A DNA stretch of 64,000 bases from Callipepla californica brunnescens (GCA_023055505.1 JALIRH010000036.1:4836001-4900000), one strand, 5' to 3'. Counted from the first letter of the stretch, positions 13,529 to 24,819 are shown. Translations and numbers: made by a program. The notes: generated by a model not told the origin, from the sequence alone.

Positions 13529-15250
13529 TTCTGCCCACACCGACTGGTGGAGTGTGCAGCCTGGCTTTGCCGGGCTGCCCAGGGATCTGGGAAAACACTG
13601 ACCCTCCAGCTGGTTGTCTGTGCTCAGTGGCGTTCCCGAGTCCCTGCATGTGCCAGTCACATGTGTGGTGTGGAGGAGGCACGCTTCTGGGACAAGAAGG
13701 CAGGGAACGCTGTGAGGGTACAAATCAGCACCAGGGACATCTCACTGCTCTTTCTGAAGAGCACGCTTCCCAGCCATCCTCATAGCTGCTGTTTGCTGGG
13801 TCATGTGCGCGTGTTTGTAGTTGTCCATGCAGCCATTGCACTTCTTTTTTCCTGCGGTAATGTGTGAACTGATGTGTTATCAGTGTGAAACAGTGAGTGT
13901 GTTGGCCTGGCATGTCTAAATGCTTTGGGGAGGCTGAAGTCAGGTGGTAGGATGGTGGATAGCTGAATAAAGAGGGAATGGGAATCCAATGGAAATTGTA
14001 ACGTCTGTCTCTTTCCCATTAACACACTGAGACCATGGCCCTGTTGCTCAAGTGTTCCACAGCTTTCACTACAGACAGGCATGTGCCTCCTGGCAGAACT
14101 GGCCTGGTCACCCCATAGCTCTTTCTTGTACCTTTTCTATCCTCTTTCCTTCATACAGATTCTTTCAAGCATGGTGGTTGGGATGAGCTAAAGAACAGCA
14201 GCAAGTTCAGTCCCAAAGCCCCAAGCTTGAGAAGGCAGAGACAGTTTGTCCAAGGGATTGAGTAGCCTAGGCCTATCTCCAGCTCTCCTGGGATTTGTGG
14301 CATGTCATCTTCTCATTACACCCAGGAGCATCCCCTGCATTGCAGCGCGCTGGGTCTGCCAAGTGAGCTCAACCAGCACTGCCCTGCTGTGTGATCTTTA
14401 CCATATCAGCCCTACTCTGTTTTCTCATTTGAAAAATGGAGGTAGTGCTGCTTGCTCTTATGTGCATGAAACATTTCACTAAAAAATAAGCAAATGTTCT
14501 TTTGTGGCAAAGGCAAGAAAACTAATGAATCTTTGTGGATGCTTTAGATTAACTCTGATTTTGTCTGATTGCAGTGTGTATTGAGGCAGCGCTGAGAACA
14601 GTCAGAAGCTGCTGGAGCAAAGCTGGCCTGCAGGGGACAGAGGTGTGCTCATCTCCCAGCGTGCCTCTTGTGCATGGAGTACGCCTGAGGATCTGGAAGT
14701 GGAAACAGTGAGGTGAGGTAAGACAGCCAAGGACAAATTATTATTTGGAAATCCTTAAACGAAGCCCATGTTTAACGAGGAGCTGACAGGATGGAGGGAA
14801 GTGTCACTGAAATAGCCAGCTTCATGGTTTTCATTGTAAGTGCCTGAATGGGCTTAGCTCTTTGTTAAGGGCAGATGTTGTCTTCAGAGCCCTTTATTCC
14901 CGTGTTGTGGGAATGCCAGGAGACAAGTCATCTCATGAACACTTTGAACTGGTCAGAGGATTGTGGTACAAGATAAGATACAGCTCAGAGACCATGCCAT
15001 AGCTTCTGCCAGCTGTCATTAGATGTTGCCCTTTCTTCTGTAGCCTTTGATTGGACTTCCTCCAAAACTTGGTGTCCTGCATTCTCCCTTTTAGCAAGTG
15101 AGCACTGGTGTCAGGCCTTGAAGCTAGGAGGGGACAGGTAGGCATGTACCAGGCTGGTTAAACTTAGGAGACTTGTCAGTGTCAAAGAACATCTTTTTCC
15201 TGACTCCTGGGAAGCAGGCCTGACCTTTATTGCTGTCTTATAGCTGATGG
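13529..15250. other. Intergenic between HES5 copies B and C, nothing recognised
   Basis: No exon, RNA gene or repeat recognised. It is the upstream flank of copy B. Confidence 0.45.
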
Positions 15251-15430
15251 CCAGATGGTCTTTTGGGAGTTGGATTCTTTCCCTTTAAATCATTCAGGTT
15301 CAAGCACCATCACTAATGTTGTGAGTAGTTGCAAGGCACACTTCTATTGTCCCTACAAGAAATGTTATCAATAGGGGAAAAGTATGGGAAACGCAGAGAA
15401 ATTCAAACCCACACAGCCTGGTGCTAATAA
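15251..15430 (+). promoter_or_regulatory. RBPJ-site module d (full copy)
   Basis: CCAGATGGTCTTTTGGGAG (15251–15269), CACTAATG (15311–15318), GGCACACTTCTATTGT (15335–15350), TATGGGAAAC (15383–15392) and CCCACAC (15408–15414), in the same order and near-equal spacing as module c. The RBPJ core has A in place of the usual G in the second position of TGTGGGAA, so this copy may bind less well. TATTGT is a SOX-like core identical to that in the HES5 promoters. Confidence 0.68.
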
Positions 15431-16421
15431 CTCCTTTGTGGAGCCTGTGCTTCTGTCAGGGCACTATGAACTCACACGGCTTTTTCACTGAGTAAGGCTG
15501 AAAAGCTCGTGTTTTGCCATGCAGCCTGCACTTACTCAGGAATCTGTTTACCAGGAGAAAGGGGCAACGTGGGGCAGGGGGGCGGGGATGCTGGATCACA
15601 CTTGGGTGGCTGCAGGAGTGCTGAGCTCAGCTGCAGCCCTGGCTGGTCGCTCTGCTGTGCTGTGCCTCGGGGTGCTCTCTTGGCAAATGGGAGCAGTGCT
15701 ACCGGACGTTTTGACAGAGCCCTGGTAGGAACTGTGGTGGGTGCTAGAGAGCCTTTCCTGGCATTGGCAGAAGAGGCATTGCCTGGGGATCCTGACAAGC
15801 ACCTGTGAGAGCAAAGTGAAAAAGGAACTGTTCTGTGGACAGAACTCTGCAGGCAGGAGCATGTGGGGCACAGGTTTGCACCGCAGGGTACTGTGTTTGA
15901 GAGGAATACCAATGTTTCATTATCATGCCTTCTTTAGACATTAGAGCCCTGGCAAAAAAATGTCGTTAATTACAGTAAAATGCATTCTTTACATGTTTAA
16001 CCTCTGAAATCAGTTTTTCTTTAGACCTCGAATACTTACTGTATGGGTATTCCCTGGTGCATAAGTGGACTTTTATCATTAAGAAACATTTGACACAACT
16101 TGATCTGCATTTTCAGGGTTGTTAGAGGCAAAAGCCATTTCTGTAGCTGCTCGTGTGGCTGATCCTGAAATGGTCAGACACTCAGTGACATAGTCTTTCT
16201 GCAATGAGTCTTAAAAATAATTAAAAATTATGAATTTATTATTTTTCTGCCCAACTGAAATTCCCACAAGTCACCTCTCAGCATATTCAAGAGTGCACAA
16301 GAGGGATTTATTATTTCCTGGTATATTGACTCTGAAAGGTCTGGGGATTACAGCTGCTTTGCACATGAATAGCTGGAGTGTGTTGTACAAAAGGCATGGT
16401 CTGTGGGATAATGGGGTTGGA

Positions 16422-16431
16422 TGTGGGAAAG
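16422..16431 (+). promoter_or_regulatory. Isolated RBPJ-type site
   Basis: TGTGGGAAAG followed by CG, sharing GTGGGAAAGCG with the distal site upstream of HES5 copy A. The other blocks of modules b–f are not seen around it. Confidence 0.4.
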
Positions 16432-18253
16432 CGCTGACCCTGGGGGAGAGCAGGCTGGTGCCTGATGGCAGGAATCAATTATGTCTCAAAGGAACACATT
16501 GCCCTGGGAGCAGGCTTCGCGGGAGCCACTATATTACGTGTTTACCACCCTCCTCCTTCAGCAACCCACATAAAACAGTCACAGAAAATAGCCTATCCTT
16601 CTGTCTTTATCAGGGGACTCAGCTACACCTTGCTCTGTCGTTACTCCATTAGTGTTCTTATAGCTATGGTCTCAGGAACACAGTGGTTCCCATCACAGGA
16701 AGAGTGCTTAATTAATCACTCGGCTCTAGGAAGGGGAGTGGTGGGGCAGGTGATAGTCACACACCCTCCTGGTACCCATTTGATCGTTCCCTACCTCGGG
16801 AACAGATGTGAAAAGTGAAGCTGATTCTTCCTTGTGCTCCAGTGGATTTCTCCCTGGTGTTACATCCCCTTCCCTCGAGCCCAGCCAGGGGATGCAGTTC
16901 CTCTGCTGGTGGTGAATCTTGTGCAACAAGAAGGGCCTCACCCTAAAGAAAAAACAGTGTAGAGAGGATTGTGAGTATTGGGACCTGCAGATCACCACCT
17001 TGTGTAGCTGCATTTGTGCCCATGAGCGTTTGCAGGTTGTGGGCAGGAATCAGGTATGAAGCCCCAAGAGCTGCTGCTGGGGTCTGTCTGTCCAGACACC
17101 CATTACTGTGGACAGTGGTCAGCATGTAACGCTGCAGCCACAGACAGGCAGCCCTGGGTTTTGTTCACTGCAGCAGTATGGATCCCTTTGCATTTCTAAG
17201 CCTCGGTTTATCCAGCCCAGCTGCCAAGGACCTGAAATTCTCTTATAAACTCTGTTCAGCTTCTTACGAAGAGTCGATGTAATTCAGGGCGCAGTGTATC
17301 CTCTCTTTTGAGGAGTCTCAGTCCCCAAATAGCTGTAACTGCTGGGAAGCAGCTGGATGAACTAGGTGGTGCTGACAGACAGCTCTGTGCTGGGACTGGG
17401 GACAGCTGCAGTTCAACGCTGAGATTTTGGTGAGTCCCTAGGAGCAGGAATAAACAAATTAAATCTTGATTTACTTTCCAGAGAGATCAAGTCAATTTCT
17501 GTTGATTTGATCATTAACTATTTCCTGATTGAGCATTTGGGTACGTTTTCCTTCTCAGCTATTTTGTTGGTTTGAACAGATTGTACTGAATCACATTAGC
17601 AAAAGCTTGAGTGCAAAGGACTTCAGCATCTGCTTAACTTGGAGGGGCACTGCTCCAAGTGTGGTCCACGCAGGTAATCCCTATTCTCCCATAAGATGGG
17701 GAGCTGGCAGCTATTCAGAGATGATAAAGCCAGTTAAAACAAAAGTGGGTCCTGAACATCTTTGCAGAACAAAAGTCCCAAATGGACCACAGCCATTGGT
17801 ATCTGAAATACTGAAATCTTGGTTTCTCCTTTCTGTCTCATTTTCTGCCTTTGTAAAAAACGTTTCTAATAATACATTCTTATCTTGCAGGGGGGGTTGC
17901 TGAGAATTCATTAGTTGTTATTTGTAAAGCACTTTGAAAATGTAAAGCCAGTGCATTATTCCTGGTCTTGTGGATGCTTTCCATGTTATTAAAAACAGGA
18001 TTTCAGAAAGGCTTATAGGGGATCAAAACAGCATCCCAAACTTGAAAGGAAGCACGACTGTTAAACCATCAACTGTCGCCTCCCCCTGCAGCCAGATGTT
18101 AAGCCCTAAAGAACTGAAGTGGCACAAGGAATTACTTTCCCAAGTTCCCCCAGCTGGGCTGACAGGCCTTGATCAATGGTTTTCTCCACTGTGAGTGCTA
18201 TGCAGATGGTCTACCCAGAGCAAGGTTTCTGTGAAGTACAAAAGGAAGTCAAA

Positions 18254-18370
18254 CACCATTTCTAATTCAGCTTGTAGCATGGCACACTTCCTTTATCCTC
18301 TGCCTGAATGCAGTGAATAGGAGAGCAGTGTGGGAAACTGGAAGGGACTCCAAACTCACACAGTCTGAGT
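18254..18370 (+). promoter_or_regulatory. RBPJ-site module e (partial copy)
   Basis: CACCATTTCTAAT (18254–18266), GGCACACTTCCTTTAT (18281–18296), TGTGGGAAAC (18329–18338) and ACTCACAC (18355–18362). The distance from GGCACACTTC to the RBPJ site is 38 nt, as in module d. The CAGATG E-box block is missing. Confidence 0.65.
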
Positions 18371-19586
18371 GGCTGTAAGACACTCCTGTCCTCAGACCAC
18401 ATCTGCCTGTGACAGACGGGAAAAAGAGTAAGAGAACGAAAAATCAGATTATAAAATCCTGCTTGAAGGGGAAAATTAGGTCTGAGTAAAAGGAAGAAAG
18501 TGGACAAAGCCATACAGAGAAACAGAAATTGTGATGGCTCCAAACAGGGGACTGACAGACAGTGGAGTGAGGAAGGGCTGGAAGGAAATGGCTGAGGAAT
18601 GAGCTGCGGGAGCAGAACCTTGCTCTTCCACCAGCAAGGTCAAAGGGAATTGTCTCTCTGAAGGCAGCAGATGTGGTTTTGACCTGCACTAAGAGTTCTG
18701 ACCCACAGATTCTTTTTTGCCTCCTTCTAAAAGACTGGCTTGTGCTTGATAAAAAAAATGTTTGCCACAGTGATTGAAGAAAGTACAGCACATCACCTGT
18801 ACTGGTCCAGCAGGGCACTGCTCCCCTGCTCCACGTGGCACTCGGTGCCATTCCTTGAGCAAGCTTGGAAATACTGAGCTTTAAAACACCACCAGCGTAG
18901 GCACCATTCAGGCACCCATCACCAAAGCTTTGCATTTTTGCATCTCTTTACTGCACAGCACTAAGAGCAAAAGATGGTTCTTCTGGACCAAGATGATCTG
19001 TGCACTCACCCAGGCCTTATGTTGCCTGAAGATTTGATGCCTACTTCTGTGCAGATGTCATGCTGGTGCTTGTCAGGAGCTGAGCTTGGCTACTATGAAA
19101 ATTAGCTCAGATTTTATACCAGTCATTCTATGGGGAATGACTTAATACATATGAACTGTAAAGTGATGAGCGGAGGAACAAAATAGGGAACAATAGATCA
19201 GATTCCAGTACTGATATTTGACAGGGGAAAATTAAGGCTCAAGTTCTGCTGGTTAGAATTTGGATGAATTTCTCTGTAGGTGGAGAGGGAATTGTGCACA
19301 CAGAGATCAGAAAGGAGCTTTGGAGGTACAAAGCCTGCAGGCTGAATGCAGCAGTCTGCTTTGCTCTTTGTGGGGGCCGGAGTTCCTGTTGACTTTAGTG
19401 AGGACCCAAATAGTTCCAAAACCTGGACCAGTCCTATTTTTTTAACCTTAGTAACCCTACTGTGATTTTTAGAACAAAGCACTTGTGAAATCTGTATTTT
19501 GCTGCATTTGTCGTTCTCTGAGCCACTGCTCCCAACATTTTGGCATTCTCAATGACTTTCTAACATACTGCCATGGAAGTTTGCGT

Positions 19587-19729
19587 ACCTCTGAGTTTCC
19601 CACACCATTTCTTAAACTATATTCATCCCTGGCACAAAGGAAGTGTGCCTGACTACAAACCGCATTAGCAACGGTGCTTGCCTCTGCATTGTGTTCAGTG
19701 GGAAACCCTGCTCCCAAAAGGCCATCTGG
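19587..19729 (-). promoter_or_regulatory. RBPJ-site module f (full copy, inverted)
   Basis: On the minus strand: CCAGATGGCCTTTTGGGAG (from 19729), GCTAATGCGG (around 19667–19658), GGCACACTTCCTTTGT (19649–19634) and TGTGGGAAAC (19604–19595). A further AGTGGGAAAC lies on the plus strand at 19697–19706 inside the module. It points opposite to modules b–e. The stretch CTTTTGGGAGCAGGG also resembles sequence just upstream of the copy A promoter. Confidence 0.65.
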
Positions 19730-22081
19730 GCAGCACGTAGCAGGAGAGGAGCCATGGGGGCAGTGAGCGTCAAGACTTGGGAAAGCAGCAGCATCCGTAA
19801 GTCTTCCTACAGAGCTAACATCTGGCACAGGTTCTGGGGCATTACTCATGCCATATTTCAAACATTCAGATCCAGTATCCTGGGATCCTAGTAAGTTCTA
19901 TCCAACGCTGTGTATGTTTGGAATCATTAAAATGTGTGTGATTGAGAACTCATGATCCTTAGTGTAAAAGACTCTGTTATCGTTATTCTAGGGATGATGA
20001 CGATGATTATTGCTTTCTTATTCTCTTTTCACTTGAGCCACGTGTTGCAGCTGCGAGGTGAGGCAGGGGGCTGCAGCAGCTGTCCTGGTGCAGGCAGCAG
20101 CAGCCCCACTGGGCTCTTCTGCCCTCTCTCATGTTCACTTCTTCAGCAGCATGCAGCAAATCCCCACCATAGCCGGAGCTCACTCATGTGGTAAGAAAGA
20201 CGAGGGCAGACCAAGTGACCCAAGTCACACATCTGCTGTGCTATGCAAAGTTCATACATCCTCCCCTAGAATAAAAGTCCTGCAGTGCAGCAACCCTATA
20301 ATGCACAGGTTCCTGAGAGCCTGAGGTGAAGTTTCACAGTTCTGTGCTGGGAATAGTGGCAGAGAAGGCATCTGACATTGAACACGTGTAAATCTAAAAC
20401 TGGAGTGCCTCTTAGGGCAACTTGCACTGCAAGAGGAACTGTTGACTTTTAAGGCTGTTTACTGGTGGGTTAATTTGGGAAACTGAGATGTTTTTAGCAG
20501 AATTGCTAGCAGACCCTCCTGATCACAGCATTGCCACATTTATTCTTTGTGCACTTGATTAGTGAGCTCAAAAAATGAGTTAGTACTCAGGAGCTTCTCT
20601 TTCAGAGAATCTCCCCAAGAGGGATGCACAGAGCGAAAGATTGGTTTCAGAGGTGGCATTACATGAGCTCAGAGATAATCCACAAGCTTTGAGGAGAACA
20701 TGTGAAATGGTGTCACAAAAACTTTCCCACAACTTGACATAAAAGAGTCAGAGCCCAACAGCTGCTGCTCTGTACGCAAAGAAGGGAGCCTATTCAGCAA
20801 CAGCACAATGGGGATGGAACAGCAGAGCCTGGAAGAGGTCATTTAAGCCTTACCTGGGCAAACAAATACATGAGTTGCAGGGCCACAGAGAAACGTAGAC
20901 GTGTGTGTATGTATTCATGTTAAAGTATGTGCATGATCACATATATATATGTATCAGTATGTAGATGAACACACAGACAATATTAATGCAGACACAGTAT
21001 TTATGTAGTACCCTCACTGATTCAGCAAGAGACCCCCAAACATAAACCCCAGCATTACTTTACTGTAATCTGTCTGGCAGTTCCCATTCCCATATAGGTC
21101 CTTGTATTGAAGCTCTCAGAAAGGGAGCTGAATTGATGTGACTGCAGCACACACCTGGTGTGAATCCGGGGCTGGTGCAGCTCAGGTGCATGGCTCGTGG
21201 CCTGCTCTGCCCTTCTGCAGCTCTTCCCTCTGCAGGTCTTGGGTGCGTGTGTAGAGAATGCAAAAAACACTCTGCTGCCATTCCCTGTGGCTGTTTGTGT
21301 GGCTGGAGCTCATAAATAAGGCATTTGTTTATAGGATGCAAATAGCAACACTGTTAACTCTTTCTGAGCAGAGACTTTGCAGTACAAAATAATGAGGAAT
21401 CTGAATTTGATTTCTAACAATTTTATGGGCTCTGTGAATTTGAACTCCTCTGTGCATTGACTAAACAAAGGCAGCGTATGAGACTGAGCTGATCCCCAAA
21501 CTCAGATATTTCTCTTCTTGGATCGATCTTGCAGATATTTGAAAACAGTGAGTGCTTGTGACAGGGCTTGAGAGTGCTCCAAAGAGCTGCATAAGATCTC
21601 AGGGAAAGAGAGCAATGATCAAAATAGAAACTTTTCTAGATAACTGTGTGTACTCACATTTAAAGATATTTCTTTGCAGTGAGGCAAGCCGAAAAAGCTG
21701 TTTTCTGTTTCACTCGGGCAGAACTAGTGTGCCTGTGGCTTACTGTGAGAACAAGGCGTACAGCCTTAAAGACATTCTGCTCTCCGTCTCAGGAAGCCAG
21801 GAGCTGCTCGTGTGTGCGTGTGCATTCGTGCACGCTTCAGCGTGTGCCTCCTGCAGCCCCGGGAGCAGCACGGCCCCACGCAGCCTGCACGGGGCGGTTG
21901 TTGCCCTGCATGGCCTCCTCCTTCCTCCACACCCGTGGCCTGTGCTGGGAATGCCATTGATCCCAGGCATTAGTCAGCAGCCTTTGCCCATTGAAGGCCA
22001 GCTCTTTCCCAGCTTCTGACGCGTAATTCTGATCCCCGGCTTTCAGGAACCACGCACTCCCCACCTGCTCATCTGGGGGAA
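19730..22081. other. Upstream flank of HES5 copy C, no gene recognised
   Basis: Contains a short AT dinucleotide run near 20941. No exon, RNA gene or repeat family recognised. A 155-codon open frame at 21552–22019 has no recognisable motif and is taken as chance. Confidence 0.45.
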
Positions 22082-22235
22082 GGTCATTATCCCCAGGCTA
22101 TTCACTGGCACTGGAGCATGCAAGAATAGATGCTTCTCCTATTGTGCTGCCTATCTCTCTGATTGGCCATAGAGTGTGGGAAACTCCACCAAGCTGCAGA
22201 CCCACAGACTCTCAGGAAGGCTGCAAAGTATAAAT
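22082..22235 (+). promoter_or_regulatory. Promoter of HES5 copy C: GGATAAT, SOX-like, CCAAT, RBPJ, TATA
   Basis: GGTCATTATCCCCAGGC (22082–22098), CTATTGT (22139–22145), ATTGG (22162–22166), TGTGGGAAAC (22175–22184) and TATAAAT (22229–22235). Gaps are 40, 16, 8 and 44 nt, matching copies A and B. GACCCACA lies 16 nt past GTGGGAA, a degenerate paired RBPJ half-site. TATA is about 80 bp upstream of the ATG. Confidence 0.87.
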
Positions 22236-22312
22236 ACAGGGCAGAGGCAGCTTCCAGCAGCACATTTCTCCTGGACTTCCACTCTGAGACATTCCTTCCC
22301 TTCTCGGGACAG

Positions 22313-23072
22313 ATGGCTCCCAGCGCAGTTTTCATGGAGCCTGACAACCTGCTGACACCAAAGGAGAAAAACAAAGTAAGTCCAGACTCAGTGAGGCAGC
22401 TTGGAGCCACGCTCTCAGCTGTTCTCATGGCAGTTTCCGAAAGCTGAGGAACTGGTCCACATTGTTTAGGAACAGTGTGAAATGACAGAGAGGAGATCTG
22501 ATAGTCTCTTCCCCTTTGCTTTTTACAGCTCAGGAAGCCGGTGGTGGAGAAGATGCGCCGGGACCGCATTAACAGCAGCATCGAGCAGCTGAAGCTGCTC
22601 CTGGAGAAGGAGTTCCAGAGACACCAACCCAACTCCAAGCTGGAGAAAGCCGACATCCTGGAGATGACCGTCAGCTACCTGAAGCAGCAGAGCCAGCTGC
22701 AAATGAAGAGTGAGTATTGAGTTTACTTCTGCCTCTAGTTTACTATAAAAGTTTACAGTTTGTGAATCTCTAGCCATGAACAGTTGCTCTAAACTATGTT
22801 TTTTTTTCCCCTCTCTCTTCCCTTCTCTAGCTTCAGGATCCTTCCATAAAAGCTCTCAGTTTGACTTCAGAGAGGGCTATTCTCGGTGTTTGCAAGAAGC
22901 TTTCCATTTCCTCTCTCTTCATAAAGTCCGGACTGAAACGCAGACCAAGCTGCTGAGTCACTTCCAGAAGAGCCAATCGACAGCTCCAGAGCTCTCCTTT
23001 TGCCCCAGCAAGCCCAGCACTCTGAAGCAAGCATCACCAAAAGGCACCGGTACTCTCTGGAGGCCCTGGTAG
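22313..23072 (+). CDS. HES5-type bHLH-Orange repressor, copy C (complete, 161 aa)
   Basis: Plus-strand coding exons are 22313–22375 (63 nt), 22529–22709 (181 nt) and 22831–23072 (242 nt), GT/AG junctions, 486 nt in frame. The protein starts [20 protein letters not shown]. The bHLH (residues 22–75) is nearly identical to copy B, the Orange segment is [20 protein letters not shown], and it ends GTLWRPW (WRPW 158–161). As in other HES5 proteins it should bind DNA as a dimer and repress through Groucho/TLE under Notch control. It is the only copy on the plus strand, divergent from copy B. Its bHLH exon matches copy B almost base for base while exon 3 does not, which suggests gene conversion. The exact chick paralogue name is not assigned. 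Confidence 0.94.
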
Positions 23073-23896
23073 TCAGGGAAGCTCTCACTTTGTGAACCTT
23101 TGCCTTTTAGAGTCCAGAGGAAGAATCTGACTGCATCTGATAGTCCAGCACTGATCCTCTCTTCTGTAGGGTACATTATTTCCCCGCATATTTTATTTAT
23201 GTGTGAAAAGAATGGTGTGTTTTTGACTTTTAAGTCAAAAGCTCAGGCATTCTGCTGTGTGCTATTGAAGCTGTGTGGGTGCTGGTGATGCAGCACGCAG
23301 TGTGTTGCCCAGTCCAGAGGCAAATGTCTTCCAAGTGAGGGAGGGTATTTTTGTAAAGTGACATTTGTGATGGGCAAGGATTGCAGTGTGAGAATTTCGC
23401 TAATATTGCATGTAAGGGCCATTGGCTTTGCTCTGGTCTGACTGGTTTGCTCAGTCATTCTGGAGGATAAACGAACTTCAGTTCATGCACACCTAATTAA
23501 ATTCCAGAGCCTCCCATCTGCTCATAACGTGTACTGTGTCAGAGGTGGTGTTTGCTTTGTCCTGGATCCTTCTTCGATAGTCCTAGTACATAAAGCGTGA
23601 TGGATGAACTGAAGCTAGGAGACTATGTGGAATATTTCTACTACTTGCTGCTTTTTTCGATTTAGAAAAATAACATGTTACTGCTTTATGTTAAAGAAAA
23701 GAGTAGATAAAATGCTCGTTTGGTCAATGTTATATATTTCGGGTGTAAGTTATGCTTTTTCTAGCATCTTCATTATGACAATGACTTTTTGTCTGTATTC
23801 AGTGGTGTAATTCATGGTGGATAGTGTTTCTCCCATTGCTGGGACAGCCCTGTGGCTTCTGTGCATACTGTGTATGCGTCTCTGTGTTTGTAGAGA

Positions 23897-23902
23897 AATA
23901 AA
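23897..23902 (+). terminator. Poly(A) signal (AATAAA) of HES5 copy C
   Basis: AATAAA about 825 bp past the copy C stop codon, followed within 60 bp by T- and GT-rich sequence. It defines a likely 3' UTR of about 23073–23920. Confidence 0.6.
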
Positions 23903-24800
23903 ATGCATCTGTGTGCAACTTTCCTCTGGGTCCTCTCTTCTCTGTGGGATATGTATCCCTGAAAAGCACTCACGCGTCAGACTTCAAAGAAGCTCAGTAG
24001 TTTTTAAAGCTGAAGGAGCTCCTGTTCGTGTCTGTGTATTCTCACGACTCCCATCGCAGACTGCCTTACACCTTCACCCCCATGAGGTGAGCAGCTGTTC
24101 CTTGCACATTCTCTTCGCTGAATCATACAGAGCTCCTCCTTAGGCTCTGCCCCTCCCAAAACCTCAGCTGGGCCACTGAACCCAACCATCAGCTGGGGCC
24201 TGAGTGTGTCCTGCAGTTCTTTCACCTGACACTGACAGGAGGCAGCCGTGATCACATCAGTGCTGTGCGTCCTCCGATGCCTTCTCCTGATTTCTTGAGA
24301 GCTCAGAATGTGGGACACAGACGCTTTTGAAACAGCAGAGTTTCACAGCAGGAAACATGCCCAGGCTGCCCCACACCTGGAAGCAGCTTAGTGCAGAACG
24401 TGTGGCAAAATACCAATCTGATCATGGTAATAAAGCTACGCTGATGCAAGTACTGTGAAGGACTCTGAAAAGCACTGAATGTAATTCTGCAGCTTGTTTG
24501 TGACATCAGGGGGAGTTTGGGCTGGAAATCTGTTACCCAGTTACGTTAGCCAGAAATCTCATGTTGCTCGTGCATGTTTTCATTCGTTATGACCCGGCAT
24601 GGTTCGTTCCGCCACGCGTTATCACCGTCCTATCCTGGCAGTGCTTCTCAGCACAGCGTGGGCTGCGGGGCTGCTGCTGCCAGGTGACAGAGCCCTGCTC
24701 TCTTCGGAGCTGTTGGCAGTAACTGTAAAACGAGGTATGCCGCCGTGCTGTCAGGAGTGCCAGAAATGATGGCAGAAGGGATCAGCTCGCGGAGCAGAAA
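23903..24800. other. Intergenic, nothing recognised
   Basis: No exon, RNA gene or repeat family recognised downstream of HES5 copy C. Confidence 0.45.
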
Positions 24801-24819
24801 CCTTCCCGTGTAAATTGGC

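Noticed and set aside
20941..20960. Short AT-rich dinucleotide run
   Set aside because: Too short and imperfect to be a notable microsatellite.
21552..22019. 155-codon plus-strand open frame upstream of HES5 copy C
   Set aside because: No recognisable motif, and it ends in the copy C upstream region without splice context.
22523..22777. Antisense frames over the HES5 bHLH exons, repeated in all three copies
   Set aside because: The similarity between them only mirrors the conserved bHLH coding strand.
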